Made by a program: the position numbers and the translations under genes. Shown piece after piece: positions 12,398 to 23,263 of a stretch of DNA of 64,000 nucleotides (positions are counted from its first letter, which is position 1; every line of letters starts with the position of its first letter). The notes beneath the pieces were generated by a model. It did no database searches. It was given only the letters and a program-made list of their open reading frames with translations, and was not told the origin of the DNA. The stretch lies in assembly GCA_000729835.1 (NCBI GenBank), contig JFHB01000001.1, positions 124,001 through 188,000 of the forward strand, in the 5' to 3' direction. Source of the DNA: Atkinsonella hypoxylon (taxonomy: Eukaryota > Ascomycota > Sordariomycetes > Hypocreales > Clavicipitaceae).

Positions 12398-12834
12398 ACT
12401 CAGTGGTGATGACTAGACCACACGAAAAAAAATGCTATTGATAATTAGCAGTATATTGCTCTCCGTATGATTTAGCAAGGCCACTATAAGTGCTCACGAG
12501 GTGGCTCATAATCCGCTTGAGAGCAGATCGCATACAGGTGGGTAGGTAGGTCACGCATATTAGTACTCCGTACGGAGTATTATCTGACGTTCCTGTGTGC
12601 GTAGTTGCTGCCTTCGCGCACTCAATGAGATTGGTGTAGCCATGACCAATAGCATCGGCGAATCAAATTAGGCCGCCACTTTACACGTTCGAGCCGCGTT
12701 GGCGCGTGGTAGCCCACTGACCCAATAATATGTTACATGTCACGAACTCCCTTCGATTTGAGTGACTCTAGCTCCCACTCGCAATACCGTAGCACCTCGT
12801 GCATCCTATCTGGCCAGACAAGCAAGCCATCGTC
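12398..12834. promoter_or_regulatory. Divergent promoter region of EXO70 and MCM3
   Basis: A 437-bp region shared by two divergent start codons. It contains a perfect 16-bp palindrome, TACTCCGTACGGAGTA, at 12564-12579. A GGCGCG-containing stretch lies near 12698, which might serve cell-cycle control of MCM3; no exact MluI-box (ACGCGT) is seen. No additional gene is supported. Confidence 0.55.
12564..12579. repeat. Perfect 16-bp palindrome TACTCCGTACGGAGTA
   Basis: Reads the same on both strands. Related shorter words occur elsewhere in the window: TACGGAGTA at 56313-56321 and the palindrome TCCGTACGGA at 27951-27960. From memory, similar words are frequent in Pezizomycotina intergenic DNA; their role is unknown to me. 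Confidence 0.7.
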
Positions 12835-15739
12835 ATGGACACGTTTATGCTTCAAGACGAGGGTGTCCGGGACCGAATCCGCCAGGCAGAGGACTTCCTG
12901 GATCCCAGTACGTATATCTTCTGGCAAATTCAACATTATTGCCAGACATAGTACTGAACAGCCCGTGCTTAGGTGATCCTCATGCGCGCAGCTATAGATC
13001 AGATATCATTCTGATGCTCCAGAAAAATCAGCGCCGTCTAACTGTAAATCTTGATCATGTTCGGGATCATAGCAGCGATCTTGCGCAGGGTATTTTGGAC
13101 GAACCCTTTGATTTCTCTCTCGCGTTCAACCATGCTTTGAAGAAGATTGTCGAAACAATACCCCAGGCAAGACCTGATCAAACCGCTAGAGACACCATAT
13201 ACTATTGTGCTTGGGCCGGCAGCTTCGGTCTTAACGCCTGCAATCCGCGAACCCTATCGTCACAACATCTCAATCACATGGTTTCGTTGGAAGGCATTGT
13301 AACAAGGTGTTCCCTGATCCGACCAAAGGTTGTTCGTAGCGTTCACTACAACGAATTACGTCAGAAATTTCATTTCAGAGAATATCAGGATCAGACAATG
13401 ACCAATGGTGTTACCACATCGAGCGTATATCCCAGGGAGGATGATGAAGGCAACCCACTGGTGACCGAGTACGGCTTCTGCACATTTCGTGACCACCAGA
13501 CTGTTTCAATCCAGGAAATGCCAGAGCGAGCCCCCGCTGGTCAGCTTCCTCGTGGCGTAGACGTCATTCTTGATGATGATTTGGTCGACCGCGTAAAACC
13601 TGGCGACAGGGTGCAGATCGTTGGTATATTCCGTACTTTGGGGAATCGCAATACTAGCCACAACAGCGCGTTGTTTAAAACTATTATCCTTGCCAACAAT
13701 GTGGTTCTATTGTCCTCTAAGTCCGGCGGCGGCGTGGCAACTGCGACCATCACAGACACCGATATCAGAAATATAAACAAAGTGGCTAAGAAAAGGAACC
13801 TTCTTGAACTCCTTTCACAGTCGCTCGCTCCTAGTATATATGGTCACGATCACATCAAAAAGGCCATTCTCCTTATGCTCCTGGGCGGGATGGAAAAGAA
13901 CCTCGAAAATGGCACCCATCTCAGAGGCGATATCAACATTCTCATGGTTGGAGATCCCTCCACTGCCAAGTCTCAGCTTCTTCGTTTCGTGCTCAATACG
14001 GCTCCGCTAGCTATAGCCACCACGGGTCGCGGGTCGTCCGGGGTCGGTCTGACTGCCGCCGTTACTACAGATAAGGAAACGGGAGAACGAAGACTCGAAG
14101 CCGGCGCCATGGTGATGGCTGACCGCGGGGTTGTGTGCATCGATGAATTTGATAAGATGTCCGATGTTGACCGTGTTGCTATTCACGAAGTTATGGAGCA
14201 GCAAACCGTCACCATTGCAAAAGCTGGGATTCACACCTCGCTCAATGCCCGGTGCTCTGTTGTAGCAGCCGCAAATCCCATTTTCGGTCAATACGACCCT
14301 CACAAGGATCCGCACAAGAACATCTCTCTGCCTGATTCTCTGCTTTCGCGATTCGATCTCCTGTTTGTCGTCACAGACGACATAGAGGACACAAGAGACC
14401 GCCAAGTATCGGAACACGTATTACGCATGCACAGATATCGTACTGTTGGTACCGAAGAGGGAGCTCCAGTTCGAGAACAACTGTCTCAAAATCTGGGTGT
14501 TTCGGCCGATAGCCAGGCCGGAGCGCAACATCCCACTGAGGTCTACGAGAAATACGATGCCATGTTACATGCTGGCGTGACACGTACCTCCGGGCGTGGT
14601 TCAAGTAAAAAGCCGGAGATTCTTAGCATACCTTTCATGAAAAAGTACATACAATACGCGAAAACAAGGGTTAAGCCAGTCTTGACACAAGAAGCCTCGG
14701 ACCGAATCGCAGAAATTTATGTAGGACTTCGGAATGATGAGATGGAGGGCAATCAAAGGAGAACCAGTCCATTGACAGTCCGCACACTAGAGACCATCAT
14801 CCGACTTGCGACGGCACATGCCAAAGCGCGTCTTTCAAGCAGGGTGGAGGATCAGGACGCCATTGCTGCAGAGGCAATACTGCGATTTGCTCTATTCAAG
14901 GAAGTTGTGGAAGACGGGTCTCGAAAGAAAAGGCGGCGAACGCATACAGTTGATTTTGCCTCCTCAAGCGAAGACGTTTCCGATGCTGACGACGGAGCTG
15001 GAGATGACGACGATACGTATAGGGGAAGTCGAGCCACAAGAGCCGCAACTCGACACTCACAGAGAATAACACGTTCAAAAATTGCAGTCCCTGCAGAACA
15101 CAATGGTAGCGATGAGGATGAGCAGTCACCGAGAGTGGCGGAGGAGTCAATCAGTCAGGACAATGGCACATCCCGTGTCACATCTCGCCAATCCGGCCGA
15201 ATCGCGCGTTTCGGAGCTGATGTCTCCCAGTCACAAACATCTTTTGCATCGTCAATAGCAGCCTCGCAACTGCCCTCGCAGACTCAAGGTGAAAGCCAGA
15301 CTGAACAGGATCTTACATCTGGTGCTGCAGCGTTGGCAATCAGTGACGACAGACCTATCGATGCGCAACGTGTTGCAATTTTCAAAGCCGCTCTAGGACA
15401 GCTTTTGAATACGGATCTGTTCGAGGACGATGCCGCAGCTCTAGATGCTGTTATCTCGGCTGTCAATAAGAGGGTTTCAGGAAAGGATGGTGGTGAGTTC
15501 GATCGCCAGGAGGCTATGAAAGCTTTGAAGAAGCTAGAGGAAGCCAATCATATCATGTAAGTGGAGTTCTTTCACCTACCTCTTATGCGTAGATGAAGAG
15601 AGCTGCAATGTCGTTGTGTGGCGTTTGGGTCTCCAGTTTTATTGCACTGCATCACGCACTTTCTCAGCAGGTCCCCATTCTCCAACACCGCTAACTCGTC
15701 CATAGGTTTGCCGATGGTGAGGTTGTTTATAAGATCTAA
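12835..15739 (+). CDS. MCM3: DNA replication licensing factor MCM3
   Basis: Subunit of the MCM2-7 replicative helicase, nuclear, loaded at origins in G1. Three exons: 12835-12907, 12973-15556 and 15706-15739; 896 residues. Walker A GDPSTAKS (about residue 348), Walker B CIDEFDKM (about 412) and arginine finger SRFD (about 482) are intact. The block LEGIVTRCSLIRPKVVRSVHY is specific for MCM3. After the AAA+ core comes a basic KKRRR stretch (about 677), probably a nuclear signal, and an acidic, Ser-rich linker. A final winged-helix-like tail ends FADGEVVYKI. That tail lies in a separate last exon behind a 149-nt intron; reading straight through gives an early stop at 15560. The start MDTFMLQDEGVRDRIRQAE is chosen by family fit; upstream in-frame codons inside the first intron's frame are not used. 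Confidence 0.95.
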
Positions 15740-16014
15740 TGGTGGTAAGTTGACTGAGAAGGGATCGCCGTAAAGTTTTTAGTCCGTGCATCTAGAGTTG
15801 TAAACAATGAAGTTATAAGAATGGTGGCTGCCCTACCAGGTCTGTAACAAGAAAGCCCCAGAATGCCGATTGGCGAGGAGTGAAGTACGAAAGTGAACGA
15901 GTAAAAGTACATCACGCGCGTATTTGCCTATCCAGAGGTAGACATGCCCTTGGAGAATCCAACATGCGGGAATGAAAACAGGCAAGAACATGAAGCCTTT
16001 TGATACAGAAGTTA
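15740..16014. other. Short convergent intergenic region
   Basis: The 275 bases between the MCM3 stop and the stop of the Mak32-like gene. They hold only the two 3' UTRs as far as I can see. Confidence 0.5.
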
Positions 16015-17346
16015 CTATGTGAGTCTTCGATTGAATTCCTCGAGTCGCTGTATTACCTGCGTGCCGTTCCAGGTTTCGACACCATTCATATCTGTTTCGA
16101 GCCTAGGCATGCCGACTTGTTCGATCGCCAAGCTTGCTGCAACCGAACCCCAAACGACCGCATCCTCTAGTTTCTTTCCACGAGCCAGAGCTATAGATAG
16201 CCCCCCAAGGAAGGCATTACCACCACCGGTGGGATCGACAACTTTCAAATTATCCTGATGATAAGCTGGGATCCACCTTTCTATACCGGGGTCAACTTCG
16301 ATCTCCTCTCGAGCAATGGCGCCGTCCTCGTCTTGCAGTAGACCTGCGAAGAGGGCCTCCATGTCTACGTCGGGCTGGAGACATCCATGTATGTTAACTT
16401 TCCATTGCAAGGCTGATTTGCCATCTGGATCTCGTCGCTTCCTGCCACCGTTCTTGGCAATGTAGCATCCTCTATCCCCTGCTCGAACCACGAGGGCATA
16501 AGACTGCAGCGGCATGCTGGCCAGGAGTTGCTCGCATGCACGCTCAACATTGAGTGTCGATACTTCTCCTGTTTCGGGGTCAAGGCCGTCATCACCCATG
16601 AAACCTGCTAATTCGGCATGGTTCGGACTGCAAATGTCCACAAGACGAAGAGTATTTGTGCAGTTTAAGAGCTCTTCAGGTGTGCACCGGTCCGGCACAG
16701 GCTCCCATATAAATAAAGGTTTTACATAAGTTTCAGTCGGCGGTGTGGCAGCTCTGCGGCGTGATGTGATGTCCGTTATGAGTTCGCGACATCGTGTGGG
16801 TGAGCAAATCAAGTGGAATGACTTAGACAGGAGGAGCTCCGGTGAGAGGTCAGCGGCCGTTAGTCGTCTTTTAGGTGTCTTATAACAGAAATGTCGGGTA
16901 TCATCGGAACTTGTGTAGCCGTTCCATCCACGGGTTGTAAGGCGACTTCGGTCCTCTCGAATCACTGCTCCAGTATTCCAACGGTCTATAGTGTCTGAAA
17001 TTGAGAGTGGGAAGTCAGAGCCTTTGTCCACTACCCAACTGACCGAACGCGATGCTGGAGGCGGCGAGAACAGCCGCGCTCCTAACGCAGCATACGTTCC
17101 TGCCCCTCCTAGTACGTCACGAGCTGGGGCAGTCGGGGGCTTGAAATCGATATCATCTGGCGGCAGTTAGTTTTCCATGTTCGATATCCCTGTCACTTGA
17201 AGCCTCGAGCACCGTAGAGTCATGCCCCCTTGCACGGACACTTTCGCTGATTCATTTCAATAGTATCCTAAAATGAGCCGCACGGTCAGGATAAGTGCCG
17301 GTAAGAGCTCACCTATAATCACCATTCCAAGTGTAACAAAATCCAT
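16015..17346 (-). CDS. Mak32-like PfkB-family protein
   Basis: Belongs to the PfkB/ribokinase fold, Mak32 branch; the substrate is unknown. In yeast MAK32 is linked to maintenance of a double-stranded RNA satellite. Two exons, 17346-17313 and 17156-16015, joined by a 156-nt intron (GTGAGC donor, CTAAC branch, CCAG acceptor); 391 residues. The first exon carries only MDFVTLGMVII, which continues into DDIDFKPP and then LGGAGTYAALGARL, the N-terminal sugar-kinase motif. The C-terminal signature reads DPTGGGNAFLGG. Normal PfkB kinases have an aspartate where this has asparagine, so catalytic activity is doubtful. As I recall, the substitution is shared by Mak32 relatives. Convergent with MCM3. 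Confidence 0.85.
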
Positions 17347-18126
17347 CCTGAATTCACCAGCACTATTCATGTATTAATATGGTCCATCTCTTATGTGAAT
17401 GTACCTGCCTTTGCTGTTAATGAAACCTTCTGCCCTCACCTTGATGTCCAACTCACTTGCAGTTCCTTGTTGGGACTAATTGAGATATCTGGCTGCTTCT
17501 TCTGTCTTGATGCTACATACCCGATCCAAGAACAATGCGTTAACACAGTTTGGGGGCGGCGCGTGTTGTTGAACTTCGTCTAACTCGGGCACGTCGTTAA
17601 TTAGTTGTGTGAGTTTGGGTTGGGGTCGGCTTCTGTGTCGATGCCAATGCATATAGCACAACGATATACTAGGTAACATAGCATGATGATTGGTATCACT
17701 GATAAGTGACATGAGGGTTGCCCCACCTTTTTGCGCTACAAGTGGGTCGCAAGTACTTCCTTCCTAGCGAAGCCCATTTTTACACTAAAACTATTAAGCA
17801 ATAATGAATTATGAATTTAATGATATCTGGTCAAGGCCACCCAAGGGCAATGTCGGGAGACAACCAATATTTCGCAAAACCATACAAATAAATAGCGAAT
17901 GTGCCTTGAGGTAACTTGCTGCCTCTCCTACTAGTACCGCTCAACTTCCGACACAAACTTCTTGCCACCAACTTGCTATGCGGCTTGTGATTTTAGGGTT
18001 TTTTTTTATTAGGTTACCAGACTTCTTTACCACCAAAGAAACCGCTGGAGCTGTTTGGCTTCGTTATAAAAACTGGTTCTACTCAGTAATGTTCATGGCA
18101 TTGGAACCTTTGATTTTCAGACTGTT
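17347..18126. other. Start of a 5.9-kb gene-poor region
   Basis: Upstream of the Mak32-like gene. No frame here looks like a conserved protein; short open frames are present on both strands but lack recognisable motifs. The promoter of the Mak32-like gene must lie at the left end. Confidence 0.4.
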
Positions 18127-18684
18127 TCAAGTAAGCGTCTGGTTCAGTGCTGCCATGGTCCGCATTGAGCAAGCAACCAGCCCGGGAAGAAAATCAGGGT
18201 CCTCAGAGATCTCTCTCCGAAACGCTGGCATTCTGCCAGACAAGCACGAAATGGATCCATCAATCATTTTTGTGGCTCTGTTTTCGAAAGTGTGGCGTTG
18301 AATATAATTAGCAAAGACTCACTTACCCAAAAGTGACATCGTGAATACGTTCGACTCGTCACCATGTACCACTGTCGCATTATCTTTATGATTGAAAGAA
18401 CAGGTAACTATGTAGAGATCTTTCCATCAAAAATAATTCTTCGTCGACAAATAAGATTGCCTCTCCGCGACATATAGGAATGCTTTCAACAGCACAACGG
18501 AGTTGCGCCGCTTGCCAGCATATTCTGCCTCGAGACCTGGACTGTTATACCTCCACACTCTTTCTCAAATTGTCTCGAAAAAAGTCATAAACCTTTTCGA
18601 ATTCAGACGCTGGAACACAGGTGGATATGCAATTACATCGAGCTCGTACGTGACATTGGGTTCCAGGCAGCAGTCTCTCCAGAT
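18127..18684 (-). pseudogene. Relic of a spliced protein-coding gene, family not recognised
   Basis: On the minus strand from 18684 to 18327 one frame reads for about 119 codons with only two stops, both TGA. It contains protein-like stretches such as EPNVTYELDVIAYPPVFQRL, VWRYNSPGLEAEYAGKRR, and KDNATVVHGDESNVFTMSLL. It ends at a canonical intron (18326-18278: GTAAGT donor, TGCTAAT branch, ACAG acceptor). Beyond it the joined frame stops after EPQK, while another frame stays open for about 49 codons to TGA at 18127-18129. Immediately upstream a neighbouring frame is open (LRLNLERLLP), suggesting a one-base indel. Two TGA codons, where tryptophan may once have stood, would suit C-to-T decay. 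I cannot name the protein; it could also be a live gene with unusual introns. Confidence 0.4.
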
Positions 18685-20751
18685 TTAGGCGCAGAGTCGC
18701 AATCACAGTGGTGACATTCTCGAGAATAAAAATTTGGATTATCATGAAGAAGTCTCACTCTGTAATTGTGCTAGGCAATAATATAAACGATAGGTCACAT
18801 GTGCTTGATAACACTTGCGACGTTAGCTGGAAGCCCCTGTGCTAATGACCATCTCAAAGCATACAAGACAATAGTGAAACAAAGCACCGCCCTAGCGCCA
18901 GCGTTTAGGAAGCTTGATGACACTGTGGCGCTGACGGTGCTACTTTTTCTTTTTAAAAAGCGTCTACCTCATTGTGAAGAGGGTATTGATTTATTTACCA
19001 GTTACTCTTTCTATGACCAGTCCATGGTCAAAGCCTCTTAGGTTCATGATTTTGTATGAGCATGTTGTCAAGCCGTGGGAGAAATTGACCAACATGAACC
19101 TGATTGAAGCTATGTATTAACTAGCCAATGATACGTGGCAAGTCATGGCTGCACGATATTTTACGGGCAGGTTGTCATCACTCAAATGAATTGCCTTCAA
19201 CGCCACCGAATGCTTGGTCGGTTCGTTATATGTCAATGAGTGTTGTTGCTGCTTACAGTACACTGGGCTCCCCGTGCAAATGTCTCTTGAAGATTGTGAG
19301 ATGTATATTATTTTATTTCATCGTGTTCACGTCGTCGTAATCTTGTTCGAATTTTAAGGTTCTTTACTTTGCTTAAATGTAATCAAGTATTTTGATTATT
19401 TGTGAGATGATTCTTGTTTTATTGGCTTAATTATATCACTTCATGTCATCTCATATTTTGGTCAGTTTTCAATCCTACCGACTACTTCCTATATTGAACG
19501 TCATCATCATGCCCCAAAAGAAGTATTGTCTTGCCAGCGATGCCTAGGTAGCACTGTTGGAAGACTAGCCAAATGACTTCTTGATGATTTTTTCCCCACT
19601 TCATCTGCGTCACTTGACGCGACCAAACGGTGCATAGCATCGGACCCTGACGAAACAGACTGCCAATCTATCGAAGAGAGGAGCATGTACATTATCGACT
19701 AATTCTGGGCACGCGTCGTGGAGGCTTTTATTTTCTTCTCGTCAGCCTAATTTCAAGCTATTTCTGCATGCTAACGTCCGTTCCTTATATAGTACACGTA
19801 ATGCAGTGGTAGGAAGGAGTGAATGTTCCCGGTGGTCTCACTAAAACAACTCGATTGACATACGGAGACGGAGATTCTGCTAGCCACTTCCCGGTACAGT
19901 TGTCAAGTACGACTCCTTGTCATTGGCGACTCGCTTCTTCTATGGTTTTGAGGAGAGGCTTGGTGACAGACAGGTGGGAATACCGCTATCCTTCTAATGG
20001 GAACCCATTGCCGATTGTTAGGGCTTAATCGATCTGCGAAAACATAATTATCTTGCGACCTGGCCAACGCCTTCGCCCAGCAGTATCATAGTACCACTTA
20101 GACATCAAGTTGACGTATGACAATATGATGGTTTATACGAGACTGCACAAGATTGTCCATCTCTCACAATAATGAGCCAGTTTCCTGTTTCCACATTCAC
20201 ATCTTCCTTCATGCCAAACCGCCCCAGCTCCACTCTCGGTCATGACCAAAACCCTATAGATTCTGGTATCAGCATTGGTATACCCTCCATTGCCAGCGAC
20301 CTCTTGCCCGATCTTGACACCTCGCCCGAACTATGCGTGAGGTTAGTTGATTGACTGGAAGATACATTAACGATGTTATCATACCAGCTCCGTTACTCCT
20401 TTCAGTAGTTGATCTTCGTCTGCCGCTGTCTCCCACTGTAGATTGTCCTTATCTCTGCCCAAATATCTCGTTGCCAGAGAAGGCGCTTCGGGGCTGTCTC
20501 CAGTCTGCCCAAGATGGCTGAGGTACCAACTCGGATCGAGAGACCTGCAGCACTACCTTTCGCGGATGGCCTTTCAGGTTAGGCCTAAGACGGCGGCTGC
20601 AAGGTGACTGATCCTTCAAGGAAGAACCAGTGAGGTTACAACTCATTACTTCCTAACCCGACCCAAAAGCTCCGGAGCCAACATGTGTTATGACTATAAT
20701 TTTTGATTATAAAGGGTGAATCAAGCTAAAACAAGCTGTTCGAGATCGGAT

Positions 20752-20810
20752 AAAATAAATAAATAAATAACATAAAACAGGATAAGATAGGATAAGATAG
20801 GACAAGATTA
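20752..20810. repeat. Microsatellite (AAAT)n followed by tandem GATAAGATAG units
   Basis: AAAT repeats at about 20752-20770 are followed by two exact 10-bp units, GATAAGATAG (20781-20800), and a degenerate third. Each unit contains GATAAG, the consensus of fungal GATA factors such as AreA. There is no supported gene next to it, so a chance simple repeat is the simpler view. Confidence 0.7.
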
Positions 20811-21635
20811 AACGAGTCATTATATAAGATACATAACCGGGCGTCAATTAGAACCACGTACAGGCCTCTGCCTGTCTGCTGTTCGGCCTCTTTTTTAAAC
20901 CTCACGTTGTGTACTCTCGGTCTGTTGAGTAGAGCAACCATGTCCGTGGCTGGGCCAGTACCCGGCCTCCCGATAGATGAGAGGACATCGTACCGATGGG
21001 TGAGATCTACTTTGTGGATTTTGCACGAATATGCATATGCTATTGCTCTGTAAGCTTTGACGGCATCCGAACGCAGGTGGAGATAACGTTCGAGCAATGA
21101 TGAAGCAAGTTCCCGATATATACGACGCTTACCAAAACTTTCTCCCTGCTCAAGCTCTCATTTTATTTGTGAAGTTTATCAAGGCCAAGTGGCCATCATG
21201 CGAGGAAGCTTTCAGCAGATGGGTTTGGGACCTGTAACACATCCTTACTGAGTAATCACGCAGGGTGTCTACCAAGCGTCTATGAGGAGGACGCGCTAGT
21301 CACGGAACCAGTGCTCGTAAAGGTATCTTCAGCCATCGTTGCGTAAGAGACAGGGCCTTCGAGGCTTCAAGACTATAATGGAGTTGAGTATAATAAGCAC
21401 ATGCAGGATTACACGCAATAAGCACTGAGGAGGATGCAAGTTCTGAACGGGACTGTACGCACGGTACAGCATCTTATAGTGAGCAGGTCGAGAATGAATC
21501 TGACAAAGCAACGCCCATCAGGAGGTTCGCTACAAGATTAAGTCTTGTATGGACAGTCGTGATGAGTATGTCTTCAAAAAATGTCAAGGGGATTTCGACT
21601 GGAAGATTCAGTGGGTAGAGGCTAAATACGGCAGG

Positions 21636-21655
21636 AAAAAAAAAAAAAAAAAAAA
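21636..21655 (+). repeat. Poly-A run of 20 residues
   Basis: An uninterrupted A20 tract inside the gene-poor region. Such a tract can be the 3' tail of a retroposed element on the plus strand, but I see no reverse-transcriptase or SINE-like body before it, and no target-site duplication was established. Confidence 0.6.
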
Positions 21656-22200
21656 TCAATGTGGTCCTACGACCAAAAGGGAATAACCTACCAGACGACA
21701 ATTTTCACGGATTCCGGCAGGCTAATTGGAAATGCACTTTTCCAAAGTCGGTCCCCGTCTGACCAAGCACATATAGTAGACGGCCTACTTCGCGTCAAAC
21801 GTATAGTTAGCGTTCTAAGTTGTGAGCGTCAGGTGTTCTAGTGCTACATACCAATCAGATTGCCCATTCGTCTCGGTCGCCGCGACAGGCATCTGATGAA
21901 GTTTTAGATAAGCTCAAGGCCTAGATGAACTCAATAGTTTTTATTGGCGTGCATTTTGCTTTCGGCCTCAATAACAATAGGAAGTACAAGACCTCTGTCC
22001 TCCTATACATAATCGATGAGACGAGATTCTGCTAATAGTGTTGCAAGGTTACTTCGATTACAGCATAAGCATGCGACGGACCTTGGCGCTAATTGCTATT
22101 CTCCGTAAAGCTGAAGACTAACTGCGTGCTCCGTACATGTACTTTAATTTCGCACAGATGGGACATCAAATGTGCCTATTATATACAGAGAGACTAAACC

Positions 22201-22615
22201 CGCTAATACGTATCTCTTTGTCATTGAAAACTCTCCATTTCTATAGCCATGCTATCGCTAACAACAGAGATATAGCCCTCTAGCTACTTGACCACAGCGC
22301 CGATCTGAACTAGTCGACCTATGTCGACCTCACGTCTAGTACCTATGCATAATTCGCTCTAAGAGAGCTTGTTGAAGAATTGCTTAATCGCGGCGGGGGC
22401 GTATACAAAGGACTAGGCAATTGTTGCAGCACGCATTCGAGAGGGCTAAAAATCCTTTTTCGAGCTAGACATGCCTCTGCACAAGGCTGCTAAGATGGGC
22501 AAAGCAGTTATTATACGATATCTATTGGCATACACTATGCAGAAAAGTGTTAGTCAAGACTCAAGCAAGAAGCAATCGTACGATTATGTACTCGCTGGAT
22601 AGATCGCTAGTCTTA
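22201..22615 (+). pseudogene. Ankyrin-repeat protein pseudogene
   Basis: Plus-strand translation gives degenerate ankyrin repeats. In one frame TLHFYSHAIANNRDIAL, a stop, then LLDHSADLN, a stop, and later ALRELVEELLNRGGGVYKG. From 22474 another frame reads PLHKAAKMGKAVIIRYLLAY. The pattern (T/P)LH.AA....(I/V)..LL..GAD.N is the ankyrin consensus. At least three in-frame stops (TAG, TAG, TAA) and one frame change break the reading, so it is a remnant. Ankyrin-repeat genes are often multicopy in these fungi, so an intact paralogue elsewhere is likely. Confidence 0.65.
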
Positions 22616-23263
22616 GACAATTATGATTGAATTAATTCTCAAGTTTTTGCAAGGTCGAGCTTAGCTTGCGTGAACACTACAACTGTGAAGGCACTCCCGT
22701 AATAATTTCATCATGCCCGAGGCTTGACCTCGATCAACCGTGCTTGTTTTCCGAGGATGAGCAGCCCCACTACCAACGCGGTGCTAAGGGGCCTAGCTCC
22801 CTCTGCGGACGGCGCGTCCATTCGCCAAATGGTGTCATGTTCTGGTTGGTGTGTCATCACCTCCTGAATCTAGAAATCTCAAGACTCTCACGCAAACGAA
22901 CTCCAAGGTACTAACAACTTAGATCGTGGAGTGCTTCCTGGTGCAACACTCACGATACAACTGCTCACCCGTCATCAGATATTTGATCACTTCCGTCCGC
23001 TCAGGCCAACATTGCCGGGAAACAAAGTTGATCAGCCGATCCATCAATCAAAACCTGCAGCTGATCACAACTCGGGTCGACCCTAGCGGCACGAGAATTA
23101 TCCAACCAGAGATTCCACACTATTCTGCTTCGACGCTGATCTGTTCAGTACCTCGCCATTGCGCGAATTGATTGTACATAGTCCAGCGTTCGACCCGGAA
23201 GACGTATCTTCACATACCCAACTATTCCAGAGAACAGCTAAAATCGATCTGCGTACGATCAAC
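22616..23263. other. Upstream region of CAP, end of the gene-poor stretch
   Basis: About 650 bases. The left part may continue the ankyrin relic; the right part must hold the CAP promoter and 5' UTR. Short open frames (for example 22926-23171) show no known motif. Confidence 0.4.

Larger units (their letters stand above)
18685..22200. other. Gene-poor region with scattered coding-like scraps
   Basis: No complete gene is supported over 3.5 kb. On the minus strand at about 19120-19320 a short frame reads DICTGSPVYCKQQQHSL and ALKAIHLSDDNLPVKYRAA. Further down, around 18970-19110, two frames give protein-like text ending near a GTAAAT donor-like site. They may be upstream exons of the relic at 18127-18684. 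On the plus strand near 19510-19700 a frame with one stop reads LLDDFFPTSSASLDATKRC. At 20172-20354 a 60-codon ORF ends beside a possible intron. Simple repeats and a poly-A run are listed separately. None of these is strong enough to annotate as a gene. Confidence 0.35.

Noticed and set aside
12762..12834. Upstream extension of the MCM3 frame
   Set aside because: The long downstream frame continues upstream only in the wrong phase; the family N terminus MDTFMLQDEGVRDR begins at 12835 and joins through an intron.
20726..21097. 123-codon minus ORF with LSYPILSCFMLFIYL tail
   Set aside because: The hydrophobic C terminus is the translation of the AAAT and GATAAGATAG simple repeats; the rest shows no family.
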